This document shows positions 1-7,160 of a stretch of DNA of 31,487 nt, piece after piece. Every line of letters begins with the position of its first letter. Position 1 is the first letter of the stretch. This DNA is from an uncultured Bacteroidales bacterium. GTDB lineage: Bacteria; Bacteroidota; Bacteroidia; Bacteroidales; Paludibacteraceae. The position numbers were made by a program, and so were the translations under genes. The notes beneath the pieces were generated by a model, which was not told the DNA's origin, ran no database searches, and saw only the letters and a program-made list of their open reading frames with translations. The stretch is taken from assembly GCA_937907165.1 (NCBI GenBank), contig CALCUH010000102.1:1-31487 (forward strand), written 5' to 3'.

Positions 1-38
<38 letters not shown>

Positions 39-195
39 ATGAATTGTTTTTTCTTGTATCTCTAGGACGTCCGTATTTTTTGAAATTGACTTAATTGCTT
101 GTAATGCCTTCCTGTCATTCCTTTTTGTCTATCGCCAATACTTCAAAGATCTCTCTTAAAGCTTCCCAACACTTCAGTGGGTCATTTCGTTTTTG
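39..195 (-). other. rRNA operon leader, with a possible boxA-like antitermination site
   Basis: This is the transcribed spacer between the proximal rRNA promoter and the 16S 5' end, about 157 bases. On the minus strand, bases 151-136 read GATCTTTGAAGTATTG, which resembles the TTCTTTGA-type boxA element seen in Bacteroidota rRNA leaders. That resemblance is from memory and the antitermination role is inferred. No open reading frame or tRNA is visible here. Confidence 0.45.
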
Positions 196-201
196 CGGGT
201 G

Positions 202-233
202 CAAAGATAAAACCTTTTTCTTTAACCGCCAAA
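202..233 (-). promoter_or_regulatory. Proximal rRNA promoter (P1)
   Basis: On the minus strand there is a TTTG -33 element (233-230), a 20-base spacer and a perfect TAnnTTTG -7 element, TATCTTTG (209-202). The -7 box is followed by CACCCGC, so transcription should start near base 195. The layout matches the established Bacteroidota sigma-ABfr consensus. The site lies about 160 bases upstream of the 16S 5' end. Confidence 0.85.
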
Positions 234-328
234 CTTTTTTTTAAAAAATTTTATCGAAATTTCTTTCTTTAAAATCAACCACTCTTGGTTTGTTTTCATT
301 TGCCTCGTTTGTTTCTCGAAAGCGGGTG

Positions 329-360
329 CAAAAGTAGTAGCTTTTACATTATCCACCAAA
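329..360 (-). promoter_or_regulatory. Distal rRNA promoter (P2)
   Basis: This second promoter lies 127 bases upstream of P1. It has TTTG (360-357), again exactly 20 bases of spacer, and TACTTTTG (336-329) as the TAnnTTTG element. It shares with P1 both the TTTGGnGG block at -33 and an identical 11-base TTTGCACCCGC over the -7 and start region. Such matching points to a real tandem rRNA promoter. Confidence 0.82.
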
Positions 361-529
361 TGATTTAGCGACTTTTTTTCAATAAAATCCACAACCATCT
401 ATTTCACAGAGACTTAATTTTTCGAAACAATCCGTTTACAAGACAATAAATACCAAAACAAAGAGACTTGTCTGACTAAAAAACGTAGCAGATACTACCC
501 TATTGGACAAAATTCTCACCAAAAATCAT

Positions 530-537
530 TAACTTTG
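530..537 (+). promoter_or_regulatory. Probable ribD promoter, -7 element
   Basis: TAACTTTG fits TAnnTTTG and lies 38 bases before the ribD ATG, giving a 5' leader of roughly 30 bases. The upstream element is weak: TTGG at 503-506 leaves a 23-base spacer, longer than the 20 seen in the rRNA promoters. No riboflavin (FMN) riboswitch fold is apparent in the short leader. Confidence 0.5.
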
Positions 538-575
538 AATATCTATTTACATACAATTACATAAAAAAAAGCCAA

Positions 576-1631
576 ATGCAAGAAACAAAATACATGCGCA
601 GATGCTTCGAGTTAGCGCAAAAAGGGTTAGGGAATGTGGCTCCCAATCCGATGGTAGGTGCTGTGATCGTACATAACGGAGAAATTATCGGAGAAGGATA
701 TCATATGCAATGGGGCGGACCACATGCAGAAGTGAACGCAATCGCCTCGGTCACGGACCAATCACTGTTAAAAGAATCCACCATTTATGTAAGCCTTGAG
801 CCCTGCTCACATTATGGGAAAACGCCTCCGTGCGCAAAACTCATTATTGAAAAAGGCATCCCGGAAGTCGTCATTGCGAACGTCGACCCATTTCCAGAAG
901 TAAGTGGAAGAGGCATCAAAATGTTGCAAGAAGCGGGAATAAAAGTAAGAAGCGGACTATTAGAAGAAGAAGGATGGTTACTCAACAAAAGATTTTTCAC
1001 GTTCCACGAGAAAAAAAGGCCATTCGTCATCTTGAAATGGGCTCAAAGCGAAGACGGGTATATAGACCATAAAAGATCAAACGGGACGCCAGCCTACCAT
1101 TTTTCCAACGACGAGACGAATAAAATCTGTCATCAATTAAGGGCAAACGAATCAGCAATACTTGTAGGCACAAACACTGCGCTATTAGACAACCCTTCAT
1201 TAACAGTACGTCATGTGACAGGAAAAAATCCGACACGCATTCTCATAGACCAAAACCTGAAAGTGCCAATTTATTACAATTTATACAACGGAGAAGCCCC
1301 CACCTTAGTATTCACAGAGGAAAAAGCAACATCAAGCGCCAACGCAGAATTCGTTCACATAGACTTCCCCAACGGGAAAATTAGAATTCAAGACCTATTA
1401 CACGAACTATACAAAAGAAAGCTCCAATCTCTAATCGTAGAAGGAGGCGGCGCGCTTCTGAACGCATTTCTACAAAGCAACCTTTGGGATGAAATACAAC
1501 AAGAAACAACGAGAAACTTGTTGATGCGGGAAGGAGTACAAGCTCCACTACCACAAGGAAATCTCTACGAACAAATCACATACGGCAACAATACCATATC
1601 ACGATACAAAAACACCAATTGTCGATTGTAA
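576..1631 (+). CDS. ribD: Bifunctional riboflavin biosynthesis deaminase/reductase RibD
   Basis: RibD carries out the second and third steps of riboflavin synthesis from GTP: deamination of the diaminopyrimidine ring and NADPH-dependent reduction of the ribosyl side chain, in the cytoplasm. The N-terminal deaminase domain (about residues 1-145) has the zinc-site HAE motif (His50, Glu52) and the PCSHYGKTPPC motif (Cys77, Cys86). The reductase domain (about 147-351) shows LKWAQSEDGYI, the VGTNTALLDNP nucleotide-binding segment and the VEGGGALL loop. At 351 residues it is close to the family norm. The ATG at 576 is right for the domain start. The gene stands alone on the plus strand, not joined to other rib genes, and no terminator is evident after it. 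Identification is confident from motifs in both domains. Confidence 0.95.
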   Translation: MQETKYMRRCFELAQKGLGNVAPNPMVGAVIVHNGEIIGEGYHMQWGGPHAEVNAIASVTDQSLLKESTIYVSLEPCSHYGKTPPCAKLIIEKGIPEVVIANVDPFPEVSGRGIKMLQEAGIKVRSGLLEEEGWLLNKRFFTFHEKKRPFVILKWAQSEDGYIDHKRSNGTPAYHFSNDETNKICHQLRANESAILVGTNTALLDNPSLTVRHVTGKNPTRILIDQNLKVPIYYNLYNGEAPTLVFTEEKATSSANAEFVHIDFPNGKIRIQDLLHELYKRKLQSLIVEGGGALLNAFLQSNLWDEIQQETTRNLLMREGVQAPLPQGNLYEQITYGNNTISRYKNTNCRL

Positions 1632-1851
1632 AGTGATTATAGAGCAAACCATATGGTCAAAAAGAACTTCGATTCGTTATACAGAGACACTGATATAACA
1701 ATGCAACAATATAACAATATAATAACATAGCGATATAATAACATAGCGATATAATAACATAGCGATATAATAATATAATATTATAACACTAATTCGTCAT
1801 TAGGATAGATTAAAATAATTCACGAGAGGCAAGAATTCGGGAACATGCAAA
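1632..1851. other. AT-rich intergenic region between ribD and the acyltransferase gene
   Basis: This convergent spacer separates ribD (plus) from the acyltransferase gene (minus). It is very AT-rich and contains the 16-bp tandem repeat at 1721-1768 with degenerate flanking copies. Neither gene has an obvious stem-plus-T-run terminator here, and no coding frame of note is present. Confidence 0.6.
1721..1768. repeat. Three perfect tandem copies of a 16-bp AT-rich unit
   Basis: AATAACATAGCGATAT occurs three times head to tail at 1721-1736, 1737-1752 and 1753-1768 with no mismatch. Degenerate A/T copies lie on both sides (about 1706-1720 and 1769-1784). The 16-bp period is not a multiple of three and no gene crosses it. 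It looks like a small minisatellite that could vary in copy number by replication slippage. Confidence 0.9.
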
Positions 1852-2901
1852 TCAGCCGATCAAGAATCTTCCTAGATGCGTTTTCAAAATTAATTTTGTC
1901 AACAACAATGAAATTGAAATCGTAATCAAAAAGCCAACCCAAGGCAAAAGATAAGGATGGACCATATCATAGAGCGGCATCTTAAAGTATAGGAAAACAT
2001 AGACGAATTGATGGAACATATAAACACCGTAACAATACTTATTGAAAGAAACGACATAACGATTTGGCACAAAACCATTTTTTGTCGTAAAAAAACACAC
2101 AGTAAGATACAAAGCGCTGATAACGCAACACGCTTCAAAAAAGCACCAAATACTACTCAACCCATAAGATAATATCCGGGAGGAAAATATTCCGTCACTT
2201 AGCATTATCATTTCATCATTATTGTTTACAACTGCCAATATAACAACCAAAACAACAAATAAGATCCATATCAAAATAATAGCAACAGGATTCATAAATT
2301 TTTTTTGAACTATTTCATGATGCTTCCTTAAAAGATAGCCACAGAACATAAAAAATAAAAGATGAGGCAATTTGCCAAAACCAAAAGGCCAAGGGAAATG
2401 AGGAATAAATGACAAAACAGCCAATATCAGCAAAGTCCCAACCGAAGACAGACGGAAATGATCTATAAACCATAGAATAATAAAGGACCAAAACAAAACA
2501 AGCAAAAACCAAAGATGCCCCGGACCTGACAACAACATTAAAAACAGCGAATCGATGGAATACGAAGACGGATAAAAGAATAGTAACAAATAGAAAAATC
2601 CGAAAAATAGCATTGGAAGCAAAAGACGCTTAGCTTTTTTCTTTATAAATTCGAACAACCCATACCTTCGTCCTAAATCCAACAATTGATACGCCCATAC
2701 ATACCCAGCCAGGAAGGAAAAGAGTTCGACAATAAAGTGTGCAAAAACATACACTATCAATTCATAAACGGGATTGGGAAAATATTCTCTCGCATAGGAA
2801 CCTCCTGCGCCAATTTTTATGAAAGAGTGAACAAACACCAAAAAGAAAATGGTGAATGAACGAATATAAGAAACCTCATAAAGCAAATGATTTTTCTGCA
2901 T
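1852..2901 (-). CDS. Integral-membrane acyltransferase family 3 protein
   Basis: This is a 349-residue, very hydrophobic protein with about ten predicted membrane segments. The N-terminal YIRSFTIFFLVFVHSF segment is the typical first helix of the acyltransferase 3 family (OatA, O-antigen and exopolysaccharide O-acetyltransferases), with the conserved Arg and His. These enzymes move acyl groups, usually acetyl, across the inner membrane onto surface sugars. The acceptor cannot be told here. The gene is AT-rich, flanked by the tandem repeat and by unrelated housekeeping genes, and has no partner glycan genes, so it may be an acquired single gene (inference). A -7-like TACTTTTG lies at 2937-2930, about 30 bases before the ATG. 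Confidence 0.8.
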   Translation of the reverse strand: MQKNHLLYEVSYIRSFTIFFLVFVHSFIKIGAGGSYAREYFPNPVYELIVYVFAHFIVELFSFLAGYVWAYQLLDLGRRYGLFEFIKKKAKRLLLPMLFFGFFYLLLFFYPSSYSIDSLFLMLLSGPGHLWFLLVLFWSFIILWFIDHFRLSSVGTLLILAVLSFIPHFPWPFGFGKLPHLLFFMFCGYLLRKHHEIVQKKFMNPVAIILIWILFVVLVVILAVVNNNDEMIMLSDGIFSSRILSYGLSSIWCFFEACCVISALYLTVCFFTTKNGFVPNRYVVSFNKYCYGVYMFHQFVYVFLYFKMPLYDMVHPYLLPWVGFLITISISLLLTKLILKTHLGRFLIG

Positions 2902-2929
2902 AATAACACGTAAAATACATATTAATAAT

Positions 2930-2937
2930 CAAAAGTA
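2930..2937 (-). promoter_or_regulatory. Possible promoter (-7 element) for the acyltransferase gene
   Basis: On the minus strand TACTTTTG matches TAnnTTTG and is identical to the -7 box of the distal rRNA promoter. It would give a leader of about 22 bases. No TTTG is found at the expected 20-base spacing, so the assignment is tentative. Confidence 0.4.
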
Positions 2938-2999
2938 CAAAAAAAACACGCTAACAGGACATTCTATCTTAGTTGAATAGAAAATATGGATTCATAATT

Positions 3000-3028
3000 A
3001 AAGGGAATAGCAAATTAGATATTCCCTA
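3000..3028 (-). terminator. Probable terminator after the cation efflux gene
   Basis: AGGGAATA (3002-3009) and TATTCCCT (3020-3027) form a perfect 8-bp stem with a 10-base loop. On the minus strand the stem is followed by TTTAATTAT, a T-rich tail. It lies 35 bases beyond the stop codon of the gene ending at 3063. Confidence 0.6.
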
Positions 3029-3062
3029 AAGTAACATATACAGTAACAATAATACGGAATCA

Positions 3063-4181
3063 CTAATCAGAATAATCGATATCGAAATTCAAATCCACTT
3101 CATACCCCGGACAAATTACCAGGATTTCATTTACGATATTTTGGCGAAGCAAATTTTTGTCCTCAACCTTGAAATCCACCACAGCATCCAAAGAGATATA
3201 CTTCGAGGCGGAATCAATAAAAACGCCATGAGATTGGATAACGCCATCGCAACTATTCACTGCAGTCTTAATCGACCTCTGTACAGCAGCCAAATCATCA
3301 TCAGACATATCTACAGCATAAATTCCGACAGAAAGGAAAACATCATACTTCGAGACAACGAAACGTTGGATTTTCTTCGTCAATAGATGAATTTCACGGG
3401 CAGAAAGCCGATCATCCACTTCGACATGGACAGAACCCACGGCATAATCAGGTCCATAATTATGAAGAACAAGATCATAAGCACCCAAAACACCCTCAAT
3501 CTGACGGATATCGGCCTTTATCCCCTTTGTAGTTTCACTATTCGCTCGAGCACCGACCACCTGACTAACAGGTTGTCCCAACAATTCGACACCTGCCTTG
3601 ATTATAAATATTGAAATAACTAAGCCGATGAAACCGTCAACAGAAATATTCAGCGTCAAAGTGATAATGGCGCCCAATAAAGTTGAAGCGGAGATAAATG
3701 CGTCAAAAATAGCGTCAGATCCTGATGCAATCAACGCATCGGAACAATACTTCACACCTTGCCGTTTAACAAAATTTCCCAAAATAATCTTAACGACAAT
3801 AGCCAAAACGATGACGATTATAGTAGAACAATCATACTCCGGCATTTCCGGATCGACAATCTTCTTCACAGATTCCACCAGAGATACGACACCAGCAGAA
3901 AACACCAAACCTGCTATAATAATACCACTAAAATACTCGACACGACCATGTCCAAAAGGATGTTTTTTATCGGGCTTACGGCGCGCCAATTTTATGCCAA
4001 CGATAGTAATGACAGAAGAAAGCGCATCACTTAAATTATTGACCGCATCCAAAACGATAGCAATTGAACTAGATAAAAGACCAACTAAAGCCTTCATGGC
4101 AGCCAAAAGAACATTTGCGGCAATACCCACAAGACTTGTTCGCGTTATTTGTTTTTCCCTTTTTGATTTTAGTTCGGACAT
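3063..4181 (-). CDS. Cation diffusion facilitator (CDF) metal efflux transporter
   Basis: CDF transporters are inner-membrane proton/metal antiporters that expel divalent cations. The protein has a six-helix membrane domain (about residues 15-205) and a cytoplasmic dimerisation domain. Helix 2 carries DAVNNLSD (Asn48 and Asp52, NxxxD) and helix 5 carries SDAIFD (Asp156 and Asp160, DxxxD). That pair resembles manganese-type CDFs more than the zinc/iron pattern with His in helix 5, so manganese is a reasonable guess. KKHPFGHGRVEYF after helix 2 is a family signature. At 372 residues it is longer than the usual 290-310, with a second C-terminal segment (about 290-372) after the ZT-dimer-like domain. 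It follows adk on the same strand, but a terminator lies between them. Confidence 0.88.
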   Translation of the reverse strand: MSELKSKREKQITRTSLVGIAANVLLAAMKALVGLLSSSIAIVLDAVNNLSDALSSVITIVGIKLARRKPDKKHPFGHGRVEYFSGIIIAGLVFSAGVVSLVESVKKIVDPEMPEYDCSTIIVIVLAIVVKIILGNFVKRQGVKYCSDALIASGSDAIFDAFISASTLLGAIITLTLNISVDGFIGLVISIFIIKAGVELLGQPVSQVVGARANSETTKGIKADIRQIEGVLGAYDLVLHNYGPDYAVGSVHVEVDDRLSAREIHLLTKKIQRFVVSKYDVFLSVGIYAVDMSDDDLAAVQRSIKTAVNSCDGVIQSHGVFIDSASKYISLDAVVDFKVEDKNLLRQNIVNEILVICPGYEVDLNFDIDYSD

Positions 4182-4197
4182 GACAACATGACGATAA

Positions 4198-4233
4198 AAA
4201 GCGAGCCCGCTTCAGAAAGAAGAGGCTCGCTTT
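4198..4233 (-). terminator. Intrinsic terminator after adk
   Basis: AAAGCGAGCC (4198-4207) and GGCTCGCTTT (4224-4233) form a perfect 10-bp stem with a 16-base loop. On the minus strand the stem ends in a run of T (4200-4196). It sits 12 bases past the adk stop codon and 16 bases before the transporter ATG, so it separates hpt-adk from the CDF gene. Confidence 0.85.
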
Positions 4234-4245
4234 ATTATTCAACAA

Positions 4246-4818
4246 TTATTTAGCCGCATCGATAGCCTTAGAAATAGAAGCGAAAATATCGTCGATAGAA
4301 CCCACGCCTTGGATGTCAACGCAAGTACCCTCTTTCTTATAGAAATCGATTACAGGAGTAGTTTGCTCGTTATAAGTCTTAATACGCTTAGTGATAGTCT
4401 CCAAGTTATCATCGGAACGTCCGGAAGTTTTACCTCTCTCGAGAAGACGTTTGATCAACTCAGCCTCGTCAACATGGATGTTCAACATCACAGCCACATC
4501 AGTACCACGTTTGTTCAACATTTTCTTTAAAGCCTCAGCTTGAGCGTAAGTACGAGGGAAACCATCGAAAATCACGCCCTTAGCATCCTTAGCAGAATCC
4601 AACTCGGCGTCAAGCATATTAATAATCAACTCATCAGTCACCAATTTACCCTCATCGATGAAAGTCTTTGCGATCTTACCCAACTCAGTTTGGTCTGCGA
4701 TTTGCTTTCTCAAGATATCACCCGTAGAGAAGTGAGCGTAACCATACTTCTTGATGATGTTTTCACTCTGAGTTCCTTTACCTGAACCTGGAGCACCAAA
4801 AATTACAACATTTTTCAT
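4246..4818 (-). CDS. adk: Adenylate kinase
   Basis: Adenylate kinase interconverts ATP + AMP and 2 ADP and sets the cellular adenylate balance. The P-loop GAPGSGKGT is at residues 8-16, followed by the AMP-binding HFSTGDILR segment. FDGFPRTYAQAEAL is the AMP-site signature, and GKTSGRSDDN lies in the lid region. At 190 residues it is the short-lid form with no zinc-binding four-Cys lid. It starts 30 bases after hpt on the same strand, and the two form a purine-salvage pair; in many Bacteroidales this pair is followed by obg, which is absent here. Confidence 0.96.
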   Translation of the reverse strand: MKNVVIFGAPGSGKGTQSENIIKKYGYAHFSTGDILRKQIADQTELGKIAKTFIDEGKLVTDELIINMLDAELDSAKDAKGVIFDGFPRTYAQAEALKKMLNKRGTDVAVMLNIHVDEAELIKRLLERGKTSGRSDDNLETITKRIKTYNEQTTPVIDFYKKEGTCVDIQGVGSIDDIFASISKAIDAAK

Positions 4819-4848
4819 TTTAAAAAAACTTAATTATTAAAGTATCAT

Positions 4849-5379
4849 TTATTCCTCATAAACCAACAAGGATGGAACATTACGTCCCAAGCCATCATAG
4901 TCGAGACCGTAGCCCAAAACAAACTGGTTTCCGATCTCCTTTCCCGCATAATCGACCAAAACAGGACGCTGGAGAGAATCTGGTTTTGTTAAGAATGAAG
5001 CGATTCGCACAGACTCAGGATTATAAGTCTTGAGTTCCTTTACGAAAGCCTCCATCGTGATGCCCGTATCCACTATATCCTCCAGAATCACCACATTTCT
5101 ACCCTTCACATCCGCAGGAATCGGTAAGACAGGAGTCACCTTGCCCGTAGACTTCATACCCTCATAAGAAGTATATTTTACGAAAGCGAGTCCACAAGGA
5201 ATCGTAACCTTTCGCAACAAGTCGGACGCAAAGACAAAGGCACCGTTCATCATCACAAGAAAATAAGGGTTTTTCCCATCCAGATCATGATTGATGGACG
5301 CAGCCATACGATCGACGATTTGGGAGATTTCCTCCTGAGACAACATCTCAACAAAATTCTTATCCTTAAACCTCATCAT
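4849..5379 (-). CDS. hpt: Hypoxanthine phosphoribosyltransferase
   Basis: HPRT joins hypoxanthine (and usually guanine) to PRPP to make IMP or GMP in purine salvage. The PRPP-binding signature VVILEDIVDTGITM is clear, with the acidic pair and the TG that hold PRPP. The flexible-loop segment VKYTSYEGMKSTG and the C-terminal YGLDYDGLGRN base-pocket motif are also typical. The length of 176 residues is normal. The start could be either of the two adjacent Met codons (5379 or 5376). It is the first gene of the hpt-adk unit; no clear -7/-33 promoter was found in the 293 bases upstream. Confidence 0.95.
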   Translation of the reverse strand: MMRFKDKNFVEMLSQEEISQIVDRMAASINHDLDGKNPYFLVMMNGAFVFASDLLRKVTIPCGLAFVKYTSYEGMKSTGKVTPVLPIPADVKGRNVVILEDIVDTGITMEAFVKELKTYNPESVRIASFLTKPDSLQRPVLVDYAGKEIGNQFVLGYGLDYDGLGRNVPSLLVYEE

Positions 5380-5479
5380 TGTTAGTGGACATTTAATACG
5401 CGAATTTAATTAAAAATCCGTGGATAGATTGCTTTCTGCTATAGAAGATTAAAAAAACGAATAGAATAGGCATATAGAT

Positions 5480-5521
5480 AAAAAAAGCACATCCATCTAT
5501 GCTCACGCACTGATGGATGCA
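5480..5521 (-). terminator. Intrinsic terminator of the polyene-type operon
   Basis: On the minus strand, GCATCCATC (5520-5512) pairs with GATGGATGTGC (5497-5487) as an 8-9 bp stem with a 14-base loop, followed directly by a run of T (5486-5480). It lies about 150 bases beyond the stop codon of the flavoprotein gene ending at 5673, and marks the end of the seven-gene operon. Confidence 0.75.
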
Positions 5522-5667
5522 ACATGAATTACTCAATAAACGAATTGAAATTTATTCTAATGGTATGTCTTTTTTGTTGTACACTAAGTATAATACAAAT
5601 ACCGTGCCACAAATCAACACATTCACATATTTTAACACTTAACGGGTTATTAAATAATAAAATTAAC

Positions 5668-5681
5668 ATTCGTTAACGAAT
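5668..5681. other. Perfect 14-bp palindrome over the flavoprotein stop codon
   Basis: ATTCGTTAACGAAT reads the same on both strands and covers the stop codon (5675-5673) of the last operon gene. It could be an operator-like site, a short RNA stem or chance. Nothing else supports a role. Confidence 0.4.
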
Positions 5682-7154
5682 ATCCAATAAAGACTTCACT
5701 TTTTCCATACCAATAAGCTCGGCACAAGTAAAAAACGAAGTCATGGAAACGCCCAAAACACCATGCAAATTTAGATTTTGCCCTGTCAAAAGTAGGTTTG
5801 GCAAAGGCGTTCTGGGAGTAAGCATCGTGAACATTAATTTTTCATGATCCTTTTTGAGACCATAAGCGCTTCCCTCACAAGTGGAAATATAGTCAAGATA
5901 AGTCAGAGGAGTGCTTGTATAAGCAGAATCCACGCAGTCACGGAATCCATGAATATATTTTTCGACCAAATCGACACACTGCTCCAGTTTATTCCTTTTG
6001 AAATCCTCATAATCAGCGCCACGTCTCATCACGTCCGTCCCGTTCCAACGTTCCACATCACGCCAGTTCATCGGCGTTAGGATATCAACGTTAGCCGCCC
6101 AAGAAGCATCATTAGCCGGTACCTGATAACTCACGAGAGCGCCTGTTGTATGATTAGCCGTATCGGAAGAGGCATAGTGCCAAATATCATCTGTCTGATA
6201 GATATACTGATTACGGTTCAAGTAAGGAATCCCCTCTTTCAATTTAATATTAGCAGTAAACATACCGAAAGTATTCGGCATGGATGAAATGCGTTTCCGA
6301 TAAATCTTTTTAAGTGTTTGGCTCTCCTTAACCAAATCGAGCGTAGCCACAGGATGGACGTTAGAGATAAACGTATCCGCCTCCACGATTTCCTCACCGT
6401 TAACAATAGCACCAGAAAGTTTGCCATCCTTTTCGAGAAGTTCAGTCACCCTAGCCTTAGTCCGAACAGTGCCGCCAAAGGAACGGATATGTTCCGCCAA
6501 GTGGTCTGCGATCTGTTGACCACCCCCTTCGATACGCCAAGCGCTTTGGATGAACGAATCGTTAATTTGCGCATAAATGTAGAGAGGTAAATTCGGATGG
6601 AGTTCCATTTTCAAAGAAGTACCAGCCAGCACATTTCGAAGTTTGTCGTCCGTTATGGTTTCATGAAGAAAATCATAAGCGGAATTGACGAAAGCAGGCT
6701 TCTGATAGAAATCAGCCGCCTCAGCCGTATCAAAACTTTTGAAGATATTATCACCGACGTCAGACAACGCCGCCATATATTTTTTCAGATTCTCCCTTTG
6801 GTGTGGGAAACGGGACGAAAACTCCTCAACAAAACGGTCACGACCGGAAACGAACCTAAAGCGCTCACCATTCCAAATCACCTCATCGAAACAATCCGCA
6901 TCAAGTCTATGCCAAGGCAGATCCATCAAATGGAAAAAATCGAAAAGCCTACGCAACGATTGACCTTCATCCAAAGCGCCCACGTAATGGAAACCCGTGT
7001 CGAAATCAGTACGACGCCTTTTAAATGTTTGGAGGCAACCACCCAAGACATTACCCTGTTCTAGGACACAGACGTTATAACCACACTTGGAGAGTGTATA
7101 ACCACACTCCAAACCTCCGAGACCTCCTCCAATGATGGCAACGTCGTATTTCAT
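5673..7154 (-). CDS. NAD(P)/FAD-dependent oxidoreductase, phytoene desaturase/retinol saturase-like
   Basis: This is a 493-residue flavoprotein of the CrtI/retinol-saturase superfamily, whose members add or remove double bonds in polyene or isoprenoid chains. The N-terminal dinucleotide fold is seen as VAIIGGGLGGLECG (residues 5-18), then the ribose-binding Glu in VCVLEQG and the GGCLQTF segment. Near the C-terminus, LLLTGQNLNLHGVLGVSM matches the second FAD-binding signature. It is the last gene of the operon, 6 bases after the exporter. Acting on an acyl chain bound to the operon's carrier protein, or on the released acid, is an inference from context. Similar flavoproteins are found in flexirubin/dialkylresorcinol and aryl-polyene loci. 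No carotenoid genes (crtB, crtE) are in the window. Confidence 0.85.
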   Translation of the reverse strand: MKYDVAIIGGGLGGLECGYTLSKCGYNVCVLEQGNVLGGCLQTFKRRRTDFDTGFHYVGALDEGQSLRRLFDFFHLMDLPWHRLDADCFDEVIWNGERFRFVSGRDRFVEEFSSRFPHQRENLKKYMAALSDVGDNIFKSFDTAEAADFYQKPAFVNSAYDFLHETITDDKLRNVLAGTSLKMELHPNLPLYIYAQINDSFIQSAWRIEGGGQQIADHLAEHIRSFGGTVRTKARVTELLEKDGKLSGAIVNGEEIVEADTFISNVHPVATLDLVKESQTLKKIYRKRISSMPNTFGMFTANIKLKEGIPYLNRNQYIYQTDDIWHYASSDTANHTTGALVSYQVPANDASWAANVDILTPMNWRDVERWNGTDVMRRGADYEDFKRNKLEQCVDLVEKYIHGFRDCVDSAYTSTPLTYLDYISTCEGSAYGLKKDHEKLMFTMLTPRTPLPNLLLTGQNLNLHGVLGVSMTSFFTCAELIGMEKVKSLLDIR

Positions 7155-7160
7155 AGGATT

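Noticed and set aside
544..575. FMN riboswitch upstream of ribD
   Set aside because: The leader after the probable promoter is only about 30 bases, too short for the conserved RFN fold, and its sequence blocks are not seen further upstream.
1721..1784. Possible CRISPR array
   Set aside because: The 16-bp units are directly adjacent with no unique spacers, and no cas genes are nearby; it is a simple tandem repeat.
3598..4191. Plus-strand open frame of 197 codons
   Set aside because: Antisense to the cation diffusion facilitator gene; no recognisable motif and composition typical of a shadow frame.
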